Source of the DNA: CAUPWF01 sp036656615
GTDB taxonomy: Bacteria > Bacillota > Clostridia > Lachnospirales > Lachnospiraceae
Length of the DNA stretch: 64,000 nucleotides
Direction of reading: 5' to 3'
NCBI GenBank assembly: GCA_036656615.1
Contig: JAVXHY010000012.1
Location: 1 to 64,000, forward strand
Part shown: positions 16,714 to 25,544 of the stretch, in pieces
How the letters are laid out: every line of letters starts with the position of its first letter
Position numbering within the stretch: position 1 is the first letter of the stretch
Program-made: the position numbers and the translations under genes
Notes under the pieces: model-generated
Seen by the model: the letters and a program-made list of their open reading frames with translations, nothing else
Databases searched by the model: none
Told to the model about the DNA's origin: nothing

Positions 16714-16968
16714 TTACAAATTTTGATAAATCAAAATCCCATAAAGAAGACATACCCCTGGCAATCCAAAGAATCCCGATGTCAAAAACGAAATTCCATT
16801 CATTCCCACCGCGAGAGATATTTCTCGATAAGCTAAATATTCATTTGTAAAAAATATGATTCCTAGGCCTAATATGGCACGAACAATGAAATTAATAACA
16901 AAACCGGAACGTCGATTTGGCATTGATATATTCCTTTTCGTTTCTTTATTCATATATATCGCTTTCAT
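16714..16968 (-). CDS. bofA: BofA family pro-sigma-K processing inhibitor
   Basis: 84 residues, two membrane segments. The C-terminal VGMNGISFLTSGFFGLPGVCLLYGILIY is the BofA signature. In Bacillus, BofA holds the SpoIVFB protease inactive until the forespore signals, delaying sigma-K. It marks the organism as a spore former. It is divergent from a YaaL homologue; in Bacillus the two genes are neighbours in the same direction. The start is uncertain, since no strong ribosome site precedes either Met. Confidence 0.85.
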   Translation of the reverse strand: MKAIYMNKETKRNISMPNRRSGFVINFIVRAILGLGIIFFTNEYLAYREISLAVGMNGISFLTSGFFGLPGVCLLYGILIYQNL

Positions 16969-17041
16969 CGGAATTATATTCTAATTTATTGACTATAATA
17001 GATAAAAAGATCTTTTGATTTAGGAAAGTGAGAATCCAACT

Positions 17042-17257
17042 ATGAAATTTCTACAAAAAAAGAAACCCGAATACACTTCTAAAAAAACTAGCCATTACAT
17101 TCGTAAAGAAATCGAACAGGCAAGGTCTGAAATGGATAATGCAAACAAAAATTTTCAAAATGCAATTGATCCTGATTTAATAGATTTTTACATTTATGAA
17201 TCCAATGCCGCTTGGAAGAAATATCTATTCTTACTCCGCCAGGCTAATCTCTTATAG
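17042..17257 (+). CDS. YaaL family protein (DUF2508)
   Basis: 71 residues, charged and helical: SHYIRKEIEQARSEMDNANKNF then DPDLIDFYIYESNAAWKKYLFLLRQA. This is the DUF2508/YaaL pattern. Its function is unknown, but it is conserved beside bofA or recR in many Firmicutes. GGAAAG lies upstream of ATG 17042. Its last six bases overlap the convergent deaminase gene. Confidence 0.85.
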   Translation: MKFLQKKKPEYTSKKTSHYIRKEIEQARSEMDNANKNFQNAIDPDLIDFYIYESNAAWKKYLFLLRQANLL

Positions 17258-17737
17258 TTGAATTTTGAGGTCTCGATTCGTTCTATGATATTGGTGATAT
17301 CTTACTCCAGATGCATCCATCATTCGCTTGGAAGCAATTACTGAGGTGGTATCACCATATTTATCAGAATCAAATATTACTTCTTTAATTCCACATTGAA
17401 TAATTGCTTTGGCACATTCATTGCATGGGAATAAAGAAACATATAATTTAGCATTCATTAAGCTTCCCCCTCCATAATTCAATATAGCGTTTAATTCACT
17501 ATGGGTGGAATATATATATTTTGTTTCCAATGGATCCTCTCCGTCACGTTCCCATGGGAACTCATCATCCGAACATCCCCTGGGGAACCCATTATATCCC
17601 ATTGACAAAATACGATTGTCCTGACTTACAATACAACATCCCACTTGTGTATTGGGGTCCTTTGAGCGCATACTTGATAAAATTGCCACTCCCATAAAAT
17701 ATTCATCCCAAGAAATATAATCGTTTCTTTTATCCAT
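17252..17737 (-). CDS. dCMP deaminase-like zinc deaminase (ComEB type)
   Basis: 161 residues. Zinc site: His79 with proton-shuttling Glu81 in THSELNAI (usual form HAE), and Cys105/Cys108 in PCNEC. The N-terminal SWDEYFMGVAILSSMRSKDPNTQVGC is typical of deoxycytidylate deaminases, which convert dCMP to dUMP for thymidylate synthesis. A second possible metal-binding insertion is GCSDDEFPWERDG. AAAGGAAA lies within the end of the upstream Sua5 fusion gene, three bases away, so the two are one operon. Confidence 0.9.
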   Translation of the reverse strand: MDKRNDYISWDEYFMGVAILSSMRSKDPNTQVGCCIVSQDNRILSMGYNGFPRGCSDDEFPWERDGEDPLETKYIYSTHSELNAILNYGGGSLMNAKLYVSLFPCNECAKAIIQCGIKEVIFDSDKYGDTTSVIASKRMMDASGVRYHQYHRTNRDLKIQL

Positions 17738-17740
17738 TTT

Positions 17741-19261
17741 TTATTTCCTTTCCATATTATTTAGTTTCTTTGCAAGCTTTATAATTTGTTTTTTTAATAT
17801 TTCATAACATTCCCCATAATCAACAAGTGGCTGGCCATAGGCAGAAGGAATCTCTGTTGAATCATCTACGTATTCTCCAAGTGTATACAAATACTTTATA
17901 TTCTGATAATCAGATGCTATTTTCCATTTTACACTGTCATCAATCGCAATAATCAGTGCCTCATCCGTCAAATCCTGCTCTTCCAGCCTCCTTGCCACAT
18001 GATTTCCAAGCGTCATTTTCTGACTCTTTACAATGGCTTCTGCTTTCGGGTTCGGTGGTTCCGGAAATAAGACAATCAATCCTCTGGATTCAATCTCGTA
18101 TTCCTGTTGTAATTCCTGATGCTGAAGCAGTACACAAGCCATGGGCCCTCTGCTGGTATCATTACTACTAACAAAAATAATCTTTCGGAATTGCTGCTTC
18201 CCTGTAATATCCGAAGCCTGAATCACATGGTGACCTGCAGCCTTGCCCAAACGATTCATGGTCGCATCCCCAATTCCATTTGCTGTAAATGATTCACTGT
18301 AAATATAATCTACCTGTTCTTCATCAAATTCTCGCAAAACTCGATATAAATTCTTCGCAATAGAAGCTTCATTTTCTCTATTTCCAATATTTTTTATAAT
18401 TCCTTTGGTATATGAACTGGTCGTTTCATTCGTTGCAATAATCCCAACCATATATCCATTTTTTGTTTTCTCATACGTAAGCTGTCTAATTGCCTTTACC
18501 GTTTCTTGAAGCTCCCCTTCCACAATAACCAGCTCCGCAGATGGTGCATAATGCCGATACTTCATTCCGGGAGCTTTCGGTGCTTCTTTACTTTCTTCGC
18601 TTAGTAATGTTGCATCTACTCCCACCTCGCCAATCGCGTTCTCTAGCATTTGCTTTGTAATTGCTCCAGGACGCAGTATCATAGGTGGGGTCACCGTCAT
18701 ATCTACAATGGTTGATTCTACCCCAATCTCCACGCTTCCACCATCAATAATCATATCGATTTTTCCATTCAAATCATCTGCAACATGACTTGCAGTAGTA
18801 GGACTTGGCTTTCCAGATGTATTCGCGCTGGGCGCAGAAATAAAACCACCCCCTGCGATGATTAATGCTTCTGCAATACCATCATCCGGCATGCGGACTG
18901 CAACTGTATCAAGACCTCCTGTAGTTCCATATGGAACCTTCTCGCTTTTCTCGAAAATCATAGTCAAGGGTCCCGGCCAGAACTGCTGCGCAAGTTCCAC
19001 TGCCTGCTTTGGAATGCGAACTGCAATTTCTTCTAATGCCTGTATCTTTGCAATATGCACAATCAACGGATTATCCGAAGGCCTTCCCTTGGCTTCGTAT
19101 GTTTTGCGAGCAGCTTTCTCATCCAATGCATTTGCTCCTAAACCATATACTGTTTCTGTAGGAAATGCAACAAGCCCACCTTGCTTTAGAATCTCTCCAG
19201 CAAGCAAAATTGTCTCTTCTTCTATTTGATTTTTGTCTACTTTTTTTATAATTGTTTTCAT
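17741..19261 (-). CDS. Threonylcarbamoyl-AMP synthase fused to a degenerate low-MW phosphatase domain
   Basis: 506 residues in three parts. Residues about 10-205 are a YrdC/Sua5 domain (GGLVAFPTETVYGLGANA; SAPSANTSGKPSPT) that makes threonylcarbamoyl-AMP for tRNA t6A37. Residues about 220-345 are the Sua5 C-terminal domain (APGMKYRHYAPSAELVIV). Residues about 360-500 resemble low-molecular-weight phosphotyrosine/phosphoarginine phosphatases (YwlE). In Bacillus ywlC and ywlE are separate neighbouring genes. The P-loop reads VSSNDTSRGPMA instead of the usual CxxNxCRSPMA: the catalytic Cys is Ser, so phosphatase activity is unlikely. ATG 19261 was chosen at the conserved MKTIIKKVD start; a TATAAT lies 8 bases upstream. 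Confidence 0.88.
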   Translation of the reverse strand: MKTIIKKVDKNQIEEETILLAGEILKQGGLVAFPTETVYGLGANALDEKAARKTYEAKGRPSDNPLIVHIAKIQALEEIAVRIPKQAVELAQQFWPGPLTMIFEKSEKVPYGTTGGLDTVAVRMPDDGIAEALIIAGGGFISAPSANTSGKPSPTTASHVADDLNGKIDMIIDGGSVEIGVESTIVDMTVTPPMILRPGAITKQMLENAIGEVGVDATLLSEESKEAPKAPGMKYRHYAPSAELVIVEGELQETVKAIRQLTYEKTKNGYMVGIIATNETTSSYTKGIIKNIGNRENEASIAKNLYRVLREFDEEQVDYIYSESFTANGIGDATMNRLGKAAGHHVIQASDITGKQQFRKIIFVSSNDTSRGPMACVLLQHQELQQEYEIESRGLIVLFPEPPNPKAEAIVKSQKMTLGNHVARRLEEQDLTDEALIIAIDDSVKWKIASDYQNIKYLYTLGEYVDDSTEIPSAYGQPLVDYGECYEILKKQIIKLAKKLNNMERK

Positions 19262-19321
19262 AGATTGTATTATACCATTTCCTTTCTTTATATGCCAGTT
19301 TTTTAAAGAAAGTACAAGCAA

Positions 19322-19750
19322 ATATTGCTTCTTTTAAAAATTTATATAAATTTATAAAATATACTTGCAAAGTGCAAATGGATTCTTTATAATGGCAGTT
19401 ACAAGAGGATAACATTCTGTGGTAATAGTAAATACTTGAAAAGGAGGAGCATTTATTTTTTCGCGGCGTTTTATTTACATTTTCAAAATAAGGTCTTAAA
19501 ATCTATCTTTTTATTCTAAATAAAAGTTCAACATTGACCATTACTAGGTCATACCAGCTGATGTCCAGCTAACATTCAACATCTTACATTATGAATAGAC
19601 AACACAAGTAACTTTATTCACTGTTTTTTACATTGTTTTCGAATATCTTCTTGTACAATATTATTTCCTAATCTAATAATATATCACAAACCTTATGGGA
19701 ATTAGGAAACCATAATTCTATTACCAATGATAGCGAAAAGTAGGAGAAAT
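19322..19750. other. Intergenic region, no gene seen
   Basis: About 430 AT-rich bases. An AAGGAGG with no good start follows at 19441. The motif TTTCAAAATAAGGTCTTAAA at 19481-19500, preceded by GCGGCG, closely matches a segment at 2480-2508. No terminator or RNA is recognisable. Confidence 0.5.
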
Positions 19751-19981
19751 ATGAAGAGAAGTAATGATGAATACCATGCACTATTTTCAGAGCTTGAGCA
19801 GTATGAAAAATATGGTATATGCATGTCCATGGATGGAATTCCCGCCAGCCCCATGCAAATTGTAACTGCACATATGATGAAAGAAAATGGCTGTTACATG
19901 AGAGATTACATCACAGATTCCAATGGAAGAATAAAGCAATTATGCTTTCAGGCACTTAATGACACTATAAAAACAAATTAA
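19751..19981 (+). CDS. Small conserved-looking protein, function unknown
   Basis: 76 residues: MKRSNDEYHALFSELEQYEK, then GICMSMDGIPASPMQIVTAHMM, then RDYITDSNGRIKQLCFQAL. Not recognised as a named family. The block MSMDGIPASPMQIV looks constrained and I believe it recurs in Lachnospiraceae, but this cannot be confirmed here. No membrane segment. TAGGAGAA precedes ATG 19751 at good spacing, which argues for a real gene over the upstream in-frame ATG. Confidence 0.6.
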   Translation: MKRSNDEYHALFSELEQYEKYGICMSMDGIPASPMQIVTAHMMKENGCYMRDYITDSNGRIKQLCFQALNDTIKTN

Positions 19982-20099
19982 ACTATATTACCCCTCAATA
20001 TCTAGAATTAAGAAGTTTTTATTTCGTAATAAAATGTCGAAAATAGTTGCTGACGTATTCGAAAAATATGGTATAATAAGTTCGAATAGGAGGTGCATC

Positions 20100-21971
20100 A
20101 TGGACCAGAAAAGCCAAAAAAGTATGCGTACCAGATCGAACAGAAATGACAAACGTACATCTAACAGCCGTGAACCTGATAGAAACCGTTCTAGTGCAAG
20201 CAAAGGAAATTCCAGCCGACGTAGGAGAAGAAAAAGAAACCTGCTGATTCGTTTTTTCCTTTTATTTATATTAATAGTAGGAGTTATAGGAACCTGTTTT
20301 TATATAAAAAAATATGGACCTTCAAAAGAAAAAGAAGATTTAAATAACTATTATGGGATAGAAAAAGAAAATCAACTTGCTATTACTATAGATAACAAAG
20401 TTATTGGAGCAAACGCAATGACTGTGGATGGAAGGCCTTATATCGAATATGCAGTTGTTAGAGATTATTTGAACAGCCGTTTTTATTGGGATCCAAATGA
20501 AAATGTATTACTTTACACCTTGCCAAACGATATTGTAAATGTTGGTGTAGGGAGCAAAGAATATACTATTTCAAAAACAACAAATACAGAAGATTATGTA
20601 ATCCTCAAGACCGAAGGCAGTACCGCTTATATAGCCATGGATTTTGTACAGAAATATACAAACCTGAAATTCAAGGTATATCATAAGCCAGATCGAATTA
20701 TGATTGTAAGTGATTGGGGCAAAACTAAAACTGCTTCCATCAAAAAGGACACACAAGTCCGGTATCAAGGTGGAGTAAAAAGTCCTATTTTACGGGAGAT
20801 GAAACGAAACGAAAAGGTCACAGTAATAGAAAATGAAGGTGACTGGAAAAAGATTCGTACAATAGATGGTTTTATCGGTTATGTAAAGAATAGCACACTC
20901 AAAGGTGAGAAGGAAGAGACCATATCTCGCGAATTTACAGAAGAAAAATTCACCAGTATTGCTCGAAATTACAAAATCAACCTTGCCTGGCATCAGGTAA
21001 CAAACGAAGAAGCCAACAATAGCATTTTAGAAACAATTGCCAACACAAAGGGTCTAACTACCTTAGCCCCCACTTGGTTTTCATTTGCAGATACACAGGG
21101 AAACCTTAATTCTATTGCAAGTTCCGAATACGTAAACTATGCACATCAATCCAGAATCGAAGTATGGGCCGTACTTAACGATTTTGACGGTGGCATTAAT
21201 TCAAACGAAGAAACACTTGAAGTATTAAGCTATACTTCAAAACGAGCAAATTTAATCAATCAGGTTGTTGCCGAGGCTTTACAGACTGGAGTAGATGGAA
21301 TCAATGTAGACATCGAAAAAGTATCCGAAGAATGCGGGGAACATTACATTCAATTTATTCGAGAGCTCTCTGTAAAATGTAGAAAAAATGGAATTGTTCT
21401 ATCCGTTGATAATTATGTGCCAAAAGCGCATTCTGCACATTACAATAGAAAAGAGCAAGGAATTGTCGCTGACTATGTAATCATTATGGGATATGATGAA
21501 CATCCGGGAAATTCCTTGGAAAGCGGCTCCGTCGCTTCTTATGGCTTTGTAAAAGATGGAATTGAAGCAACGCTTAAAGAAGTTCCATCCAAGAAAGTAA
21601 TCAATGCCGTTCCATTCTATACTCGACTATGGAAAGAAGTTCCTAAAACAGAAGCCGAACTTGCTTCTCAGAAAGGTTCCGAAGAAGGACAATATACTAC
21701 TGCTGTAAGCAGCGAAGCCTTGGGTATGGAGGAAGCAGCTAATCGAGTTGCAGCTGCCGGAATAACACCTACCTGGGATAAAACCGCACGGCAGAACTAT
21801 GCACAATGGGATGAAAATGGAGTAACCTACAAAGTATGGTTAGAAGATAGTTCCTCCACTGAAGAACGATTAAAGCTCATGAAGAAAAACAAGTTAGCAG
21901 GGACTGCTGCTTGGAAACTAGGCTTTCAGAATGCATCTATTTGGGATGTAATTTTACAATATGTAAATTAG
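20100..21971 (+). CDS. Membrane-anchored GH18 protein with SH3-like domain (SleL/YaaH-like)
   Basis: 623 residues. A basic Ser/Arg-rich cytosolic head (about 1-45) is followed by one membrane anchor (FFLLFILIVGVIGTCFYI). Two beta-rich modules of the copper-amine-oxidase N-terminal kind come next (about 75-200), then a bacterial SH3 domain (about 215-275), then a GH18 barrel. The catalytic motif DGINVDIEKV (DxxDxDxE type) and YVIIMGYDEH are both present. It probably cleaves peptidoglycan or related glycan outside the cell, possibly in spore cortex handling given the cwlD gene after it. AGGAGGTG precedes ATG 20100, and a TATAAT lies at 20072-20077. Confidence 0.88.
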   Translation: MDQKSQKSMRTRSNRNDKRTSNSREPDRNRSSASKGNSSRRRRRKRNLLIRFFLLFILIVGVIGTCFYIKKYGPSKEKEDLNNYYGIEKENQLAITIDNKVIGANAMTVDGRPYIEYAVVRDYLNSRFYWDPNENVLLYTLPNDIVNVGVGSKEYTISKTTNTEDYVILKTEGSTAYIAMDFVQKYTNLKFKVYHKPDRIMIVSDWGKTKTASIKKDTQVRYQGGVKSPILREMKRNEKVTVIENEGDWKKIRTIDGFIGYVKNSTLKGEKEETISREFTEEKFTSIARNYKINLAWHQVTNEEANNSILETIANTKGLTTLAPTWFSFADTQGNLNSIASSEYVNYAHQSRIEVWAVLNDFDGGINSNEETLEVLSYTSKRANLINQVVAEALQTGVDGINVDIEKVSEECGEHYIQFIRELSVKCRKNGIVLSVDNYVPKAHSAHYNRKEQGIVADYVIIMGYDEHPGNSLESGSVASYGFVKDGIEATLKEVPSKKVINAVPFYTRLWKEVPKTEAELASQKGSEEGQYTTAVSSEALGMEEAANRVAAAGITPTWDKTARQNYAQWDENGVTYKVWLEDSSSTEERLKLMKKNKLAGTAAWKLGFQNASIWDVILQYVN

Positions 21972-21973
21972 TA

Positions 21974-22003
21974 TAATATTTAAGCACCTCTGTAACATAT
22001 ATT
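21974..22003 (+). promoter_or_regulatory. Possible sigma-E-type promoter for cwlD
   Basis: TAATATT (21974-21980), 15-base spacer, CATATATT (21996-22003). This compares with the Bacillus sigma-E consensus kmATATT ... CATACAhT (7/7 and 7/8). A start about 8 bases further on would lie in the hairpin loop, after the left arm. Confidence 0.4.
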
Positions 22004-22037
22004 TGTAAAAATAGATGTTATCGGAGGTGCTTTTTTT
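21982..22037 (+). terminator. Terminator hairpin that contains the cwlD ribosome site
   Basis: AAGCACCTC (21982-21990) pairs with GAGGTGCTT (22024-22032), and TAACAT (21993-21998) pairs with ATGTTA (22015-22020) inside it. A run of seven T follows. The right arm carries the GGAGGTG that serves the TTG start at 22036. Read-through RNA from the GH18 gene would therefore end here or mask the ribosome site. Confidence 0.75.
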
Positions 22038-22704
22038 GAGAAAGAAAATAGAATTGACCATGGCAGTAATTGTTTTAATTGCCGCCTTATTAGCCGGAAA
22101 GTCACTGACTAAATACGTATCAGCCGAGGTAAGGAATAACGAATCCATTGTAGTGGTGGTAGATCCCGGTCACGGTGACCAAGACCCCGGAAAAATAGGT
22201 GTGAATAAAACTCTTGAAAAAGACTTAAATCTCTGTATTGCTTTAAAGCTCAAAAAACAATTAGAAAAAAACAATATAACCGTACAAATGACCCGCAAAG
22301 ATGATATCAGTCTTGGCAAAAATAAAATCGAGGATATGAAGGCGCGCATCAAAAATATCAATGAAATAAAGCCAAAACTTGTTGTCAGCATCCACCAAAA
22401 CAGTTACCACGAAAGCAGTATAAATGGTGCTCAAGTATTTTACTACACCCACTCTCCTGAAGGCAAAAAAGCTGCCCTTATTATGCAAAATTCATTGTTA
22501 TCTTTTCATCCCCAAAACACACGCCAGGCAAAAGCAAATGACACCTATTATTTATTAAAAAAGACCGAAGTTCCTACTATTATTGTAGAATGCGGCTTTT
22601 TATCTAATCCGGAAGAGGAAAGAAAATTGACCGATGAATCTTATCAAAATCAAGTGGTCGATGCAATCTGCCATGGGATAATATCTTATATCAACGAAAA
22701 GTAA
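22036..22704 (+). CDS. cwlD: N-acetylmuramoyl-L-alanine amidase, CwlD-like
   Basis: 222 residues: an N-terminal membrane/signal helix, then a zinc Amidase_3 domain. Zinc ligands and catalytic residues are visible in VVVDPGHGDQDPG, LEKDLNLCIALKLK (Glu), VVSIHQNSYH (His) and PTIIVECGFLSNPEEE (catalytic Glu). In spore formers CwlD removes peptides from muramic acid, the first step to muramic-delta-lactam in cortex peptidoglycan. The TTG start at 22036 is 8 bases after GGAGG; an in-frame ATG at 22015 lies before the ribosome site and is unlikely. It follows the GH18 gene. Confidence 0.88.
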   Translation: MRKKIELTMAVIVLIAALLAGKSLTKYVSAEVRNNESIVVVVDPGHGDQDPGKIGVNKTLEKDLNLCIALKLKKQLEKNNITVQMTRKDDISLGKNKIEDMKARIKNINEIKPKLVVSIHQNSYHESSINGAQVFYYTHSPEGKKAALIMQNSLLSFHPQNTRQAKANDTYYLLKKTEVPTIIVECGFLSNPEEERKLTDESYQNQVVDAICHGIISYINEK

Positions 22705-22713
22705 CGTATAGCA

Positions 22714-24192
22714 TTATCTGCCATACAGCTTTGTCATTCTATTGATTTTGAGAAGCAACTGATGTTCGACTTCGCCTTCCAGTAACCTCCATTTCCAATT
22801 GTTCCCCACTGTAGAAGGCTCATTAATCCTTGCTTCTTCCCCTAATCCCAAGTAATCTTGAATTGGAATAATGCAGAGATCTGCCACACTTCCAAGTGCC
22901 AAACGAATCAAAGTCATTGCAATATCATTTTCTTCTATGGCTGATACCCCTATATACTCCATCAAAAAAGCGCGATCCGCCTCACACATATGTTGAAACC
23001 AGCCTTTTACTGTATTATTATCATGGGTTCCTGTATACACTACACAATTTTCAGAATAATTATGGGGCAGATATTCACTAGGATTGTATGCATCAAATGC
23101 GAACTGCAGCACTTTCATTCCTGGATATCCCGATACTCTTACTAACTCTTTTACGGAATCTGTCAGATACCCCAAATCTTCCGCTATCATATGTAATCTT
23201 CCTAATTTCTGATTGATTATTTCAAAAATATCATACCCAGGACCCGGTCTCCAGTTTCCATATTCCGCTGTCAGATTTCCAAAGGGTATGGAATAATACT
23301 CATCAAATCCTCTGAAATGATCAATCCGAATTACATCATAAAGATAGTAACTATATTGAATTCGATCTATCCACCATTTGTACCCTGTATTCTTATGGTA
23401 TTCCCAGTTGTAAAGTGGATTTCCCCATAACTGCCCCGTCGGTGTGAAACCATCCGGTGGACAGCCTGCAACTGCAACAGGTCTACGCTCTTCATCTAAT
23501 TGAAACAGCTCTGGATTAGACCAAGTATCTGCACTGTCAAAGGCAACATATATAGGAATATCTCCAATAATCTTAACCTCTTTACTATTTGCGTATGATT
23601 TGAGCCGCTCCCACTGGGTGCTGAATATGTATTGTTGGAACTTATAAAACTGTATATCTTCTTTATAAATCTCCTTATACTTATCCACGGCTTCTGGCTG
23701 GCGCAATCGAATATCCATATCCCACTCAATCCAGCTATTTCCATTAAAATGCTTCTTAACTGCCATGTACAAGGCATAGTCATCTAACCAACTCTGATTT
23801 TTGTTACAATAATCCCAAAACACTCCTTGATCTTCTATATGACTTCTTACAAATGCCTTTTGTAAAATTAAACTACGTGACAAAAAAAGTTTTTCATAAT
23901 CAACGATCCGCTGATTTGTACCAAAATTATAACCTTGACAATCTTCTTGACTAATCCACCCGCGATTCATAAGATCTTCAAGATCAATATAATATGGATT
24001 CCCTGCAAATGTAGAAAAGGACTGATATGGAGAATCCCCATATCCCGTTGGTCCAATTGGCAAAATCTGCCAATATTTCTGTCCTGCTATATTTAATTGA
24101 TCCACGAATTTATAGGCTTCTCTCGAAAATCCGCCGATCCCATAGGGACCCGGAAGACTTGCTATTGGTAATAATATTCCACTTGCTCTCAT
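22714..24192 (-). CDS. malQ: 4-alpha-glucanotransferase
   Basis: 492 residues, GH77. It transfers alpha-1,4-glucan segments in maltodextrin/glycogen metabolism. Conserved stretches: RASGILLPIASLPGPYGIGGF, WQILPIGPTGYGDSPYQSFSTFAGNPYYIDL, DIPIYVAFDSADTW, IRIDHFRGFDEYYSIPFG (nucleophile Asp), EDLGYLTDSVKEL (acid/base Glu) and YTGTHDNNTVKGWF. Its length is normal for the family. It is convergent with cwlD and could act with the glycogen phosphorylase at 34.7-37.1 kb, although they are not linked in one operon. Confidence 0.96.
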   Translation of the reverse strand: MRASGILLPIASLPGPYGIGGFSREAYKFVDQLNIAGQKYWQILPIGPTGYGDSPYQSFSTFAGNPYYIDLEDLMNRGWISQEDCQGYNFGTNQRIVDYEKLFLSRSLILQKAFVRSHIEDQGVFWDYCNKNQSWLDDYALYMAVKKHFNGNSWIEWDMDIRLRQPEAVDKYKEIYKEDIQFYKFQQYIFSTQWERLKSYANSKEVKIIGDIPIYVAFDSADTWSNPELFQLDEERRPVAVAGCPPDGFTPTGQLWGNPLYNWEYHKNTGYKWWIDRIQYSYYLYDVIRIDHFRGFDEYYSIPFGNLTAEYGNWRPGPGYDIFEIINQKLGRLHMIAEDLGYLTDSVKELVRVSGYPGMKVLQFAFDAYNPSEYLPHNYSENCVVYTGTHDNNTVKGWFQHMCEADRAFLMEYIGVSAIEENDIAMTLIRLALGSVADLCIIPIQDYLGLGEEARINEPSTVGNNWKWRLLEGEVEHQLLLKINRMTKLYGR

Positions 24193-24347
24193 TTATTTCT
24201 TCCTCCCATGCTGCTTATCTTACTAATATACCATGTTGGCTATTATAAATAAACAATAAACTATTTGCTGTTTATCTTTACATATTTTCGTTTATTGTTT
24301 ATACTATTATAAAGTAAGTATATCTATTTACGATAGGAAGTGATTAT

Positions 24348-25061
24348 ATGAAAATTGAAAAACTAAATGACAATCAAATACGTTGCACTTTAACACGTGC
24401 CGATTTAGCCACTCGACAATTAAAATTAAGTGAGCTGGCTTATGGAACAGATAAAGCAAAATCACTGTTTCAGGATATGATGCGGCAGGCTTCTTTCGAG
24501 TTTGGTTTTGAAGCAGATGATATTCCACTTATGATCGAAGCCATTCCATCATCCGCCGACTCAATTGTATTAATCATCACCAAAGTGGAGGATCCGGAAG
24601 AATTAGATACCCGCTTCTCAAAGTTTGCGCCATTAAGTGACTCTGATAAGAAAAATAATATTCCTCTTGAGAAATTAGAAGGCGCAGAAGAATTCCTTGA
24701 TTTACTGAATAAGGTAAAAGAATCTGTTGCTGCAGTCCGTTCAACCGAAGAGCCATCTCCTGCCAGTCTTACTGTGCGTTTATTCTCTTTTGCTACGATG
24801 GATGGAGTGATTGCTGCTGCTCACTTGCTCAATCAGATGTATTTTGGTTCCAATACTTTATACAAAGATATCCCAAATGATATGTTCATCTTAGCATTTA
24901 CACAATCTGAACATTCTACCATTGATTTTAACAAGATTTGCAATATGTTATCTGAATATGGCACCTTAGAGAAAGCATCCAGTGCTACCTTAGCTTATTT
25001 AGAGGAACATTGTGAAATGATGATATCAAATGATGCAGTACAAAAACTTGCCACAATTTAA
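24348..25061 (+). CDS. mecA: Adaptor protein MecA
   Basis: 237 residues. The N-terminal domain MKIEKLNDNQIRCTLTRADL recognises substrates. An acidic linker (about 95-130) follows, and the C-terminal domain (LTVRLFSFATMDGVIAAAHLL onward) binds ClpC. It delivers substrates to ClpCP and helps assemble the ClpC hexamer. AGGAAG lies 7 bases before ATG 24348. Followed by a stem TAACCTTAT/ATAAGGTTA starting at the stop codon. Confidence 0.9.
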   Translation: MKIEKLNDNQIRCTLTRADLATRQLKLSELAYGTDKAKSLFQDMMRQASFEFGFEADDIPLMIEAIPSSADSIVLIITKVEDPEELDTRFSKFAPLSDSDKKNNIPLEKLEGAEEFLDLLNKVKESVAAVRSTEEPSPASLTVRLFSFATMDGVIAAAHLLNQMYFGSNTLYKDIPNDMFILAFTQSEHSTIDFNKICNMLSEYGTLEKASSATLAYLEEHCEMMISNDAVQKLATI

Positions 25062-25278
25062 CCTTATCAAAAAGCGATACCTGCTATAAGGTTATAAGGA
25101 AGCACCGAAGCAGATTCAACATATCCGCTTTGACCCACTAGAAGCATCAGGAACTGTATATGATAATTTTTAATCCTTATTTACTCCATAAGTCAAATAC
25201 CCCGCAGCTCGCTGCGGGGTATTTGACCTTCGCGTCAGCCGCCAAGATCCAGCGTGCTGGACTTTGGCGACTGATGCA
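25059..25278. repeat. Cluster of strong hairpins downstream of mecA
   Basis: Three stems in 215 bases. TAACCTTAT/ATAAGGTTA spans 25059-25094. A perfect 16-base stem GTCAAATACCCCGCAG (25192-25207) pairs with 25212-25227 across a 4-base loop. An 18-base imperfect stem starting TCAGCCGCCAAG (25235-25252) pairs with 25257-25274. The second and third are GC-rich against an AT-rich background and look like extragenic palindromic elements. Confidence 0.65.
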
Positions 25279-25321
25279 GGAATAAAAAAAGAACCTTCAT
25301 TCTTGGTTCTTTTTTTATTCC
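25279..25321. terminator. Bidirectional terminator, mecA / DUF1858 gene
   Basis: A perfect 17-base stem with a 9-base loop. Its arms end in GAACC/GGTTC and carry A7 and T7 tracts, so it can end transcripts in both directions between the convergent genes. Confidence 0.85.
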
Positions 25322-25337
25322 AATTTGTATTGTAATA

Positions 25338-25544
25338 CTATTGGGCTGCCAAAAAAGCATTAATCTTTTCTAATAATAGTTCTGGATCTAGCCCATGAAC
25401 CATTGCTGCTTCTTCTAACGATTCTCCTTGAGCAGATGGGCATCCCAGGCAATGCATTCCAATTTCCATAAAAATTGGTGCAATATCTGGATTGATTCTT
25501 AATACTTCACCAATCGTCATTTCTTTTAATATTTGATCTGCCAT
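25338..25544 (-). CDS. DUF1858 domain protein
   Basis: 68 residues consisting of one DUF1858 domain (ILKEMTIGEVLRINPDIAPIF...HCLGCPSAQGESLEEAAMVHGLDPELLLEKINAFL). Its HCLGC motif gives a redox-type or ligand-binding cysteine pair. Such small proteins occur widely in anaerobes; their function is not established. GGAGG lies 8 bases upstream of ATG 25544. Confidence 0.88.
   Translation of the reverse strand: MADQILKEMTIGEVLRINPDIAPIFMEIGMHCLGCPSAQGESLEEAAMVHGLDPELLLEKINAFLAAQ

Noticed and set aside
19119..19415. Open frame upstream of the Sua5 fusion
   Set aside because: Overlaps the 5' end of a clear gene in another frame; Lys/Tyr-rich nonsense sequence.
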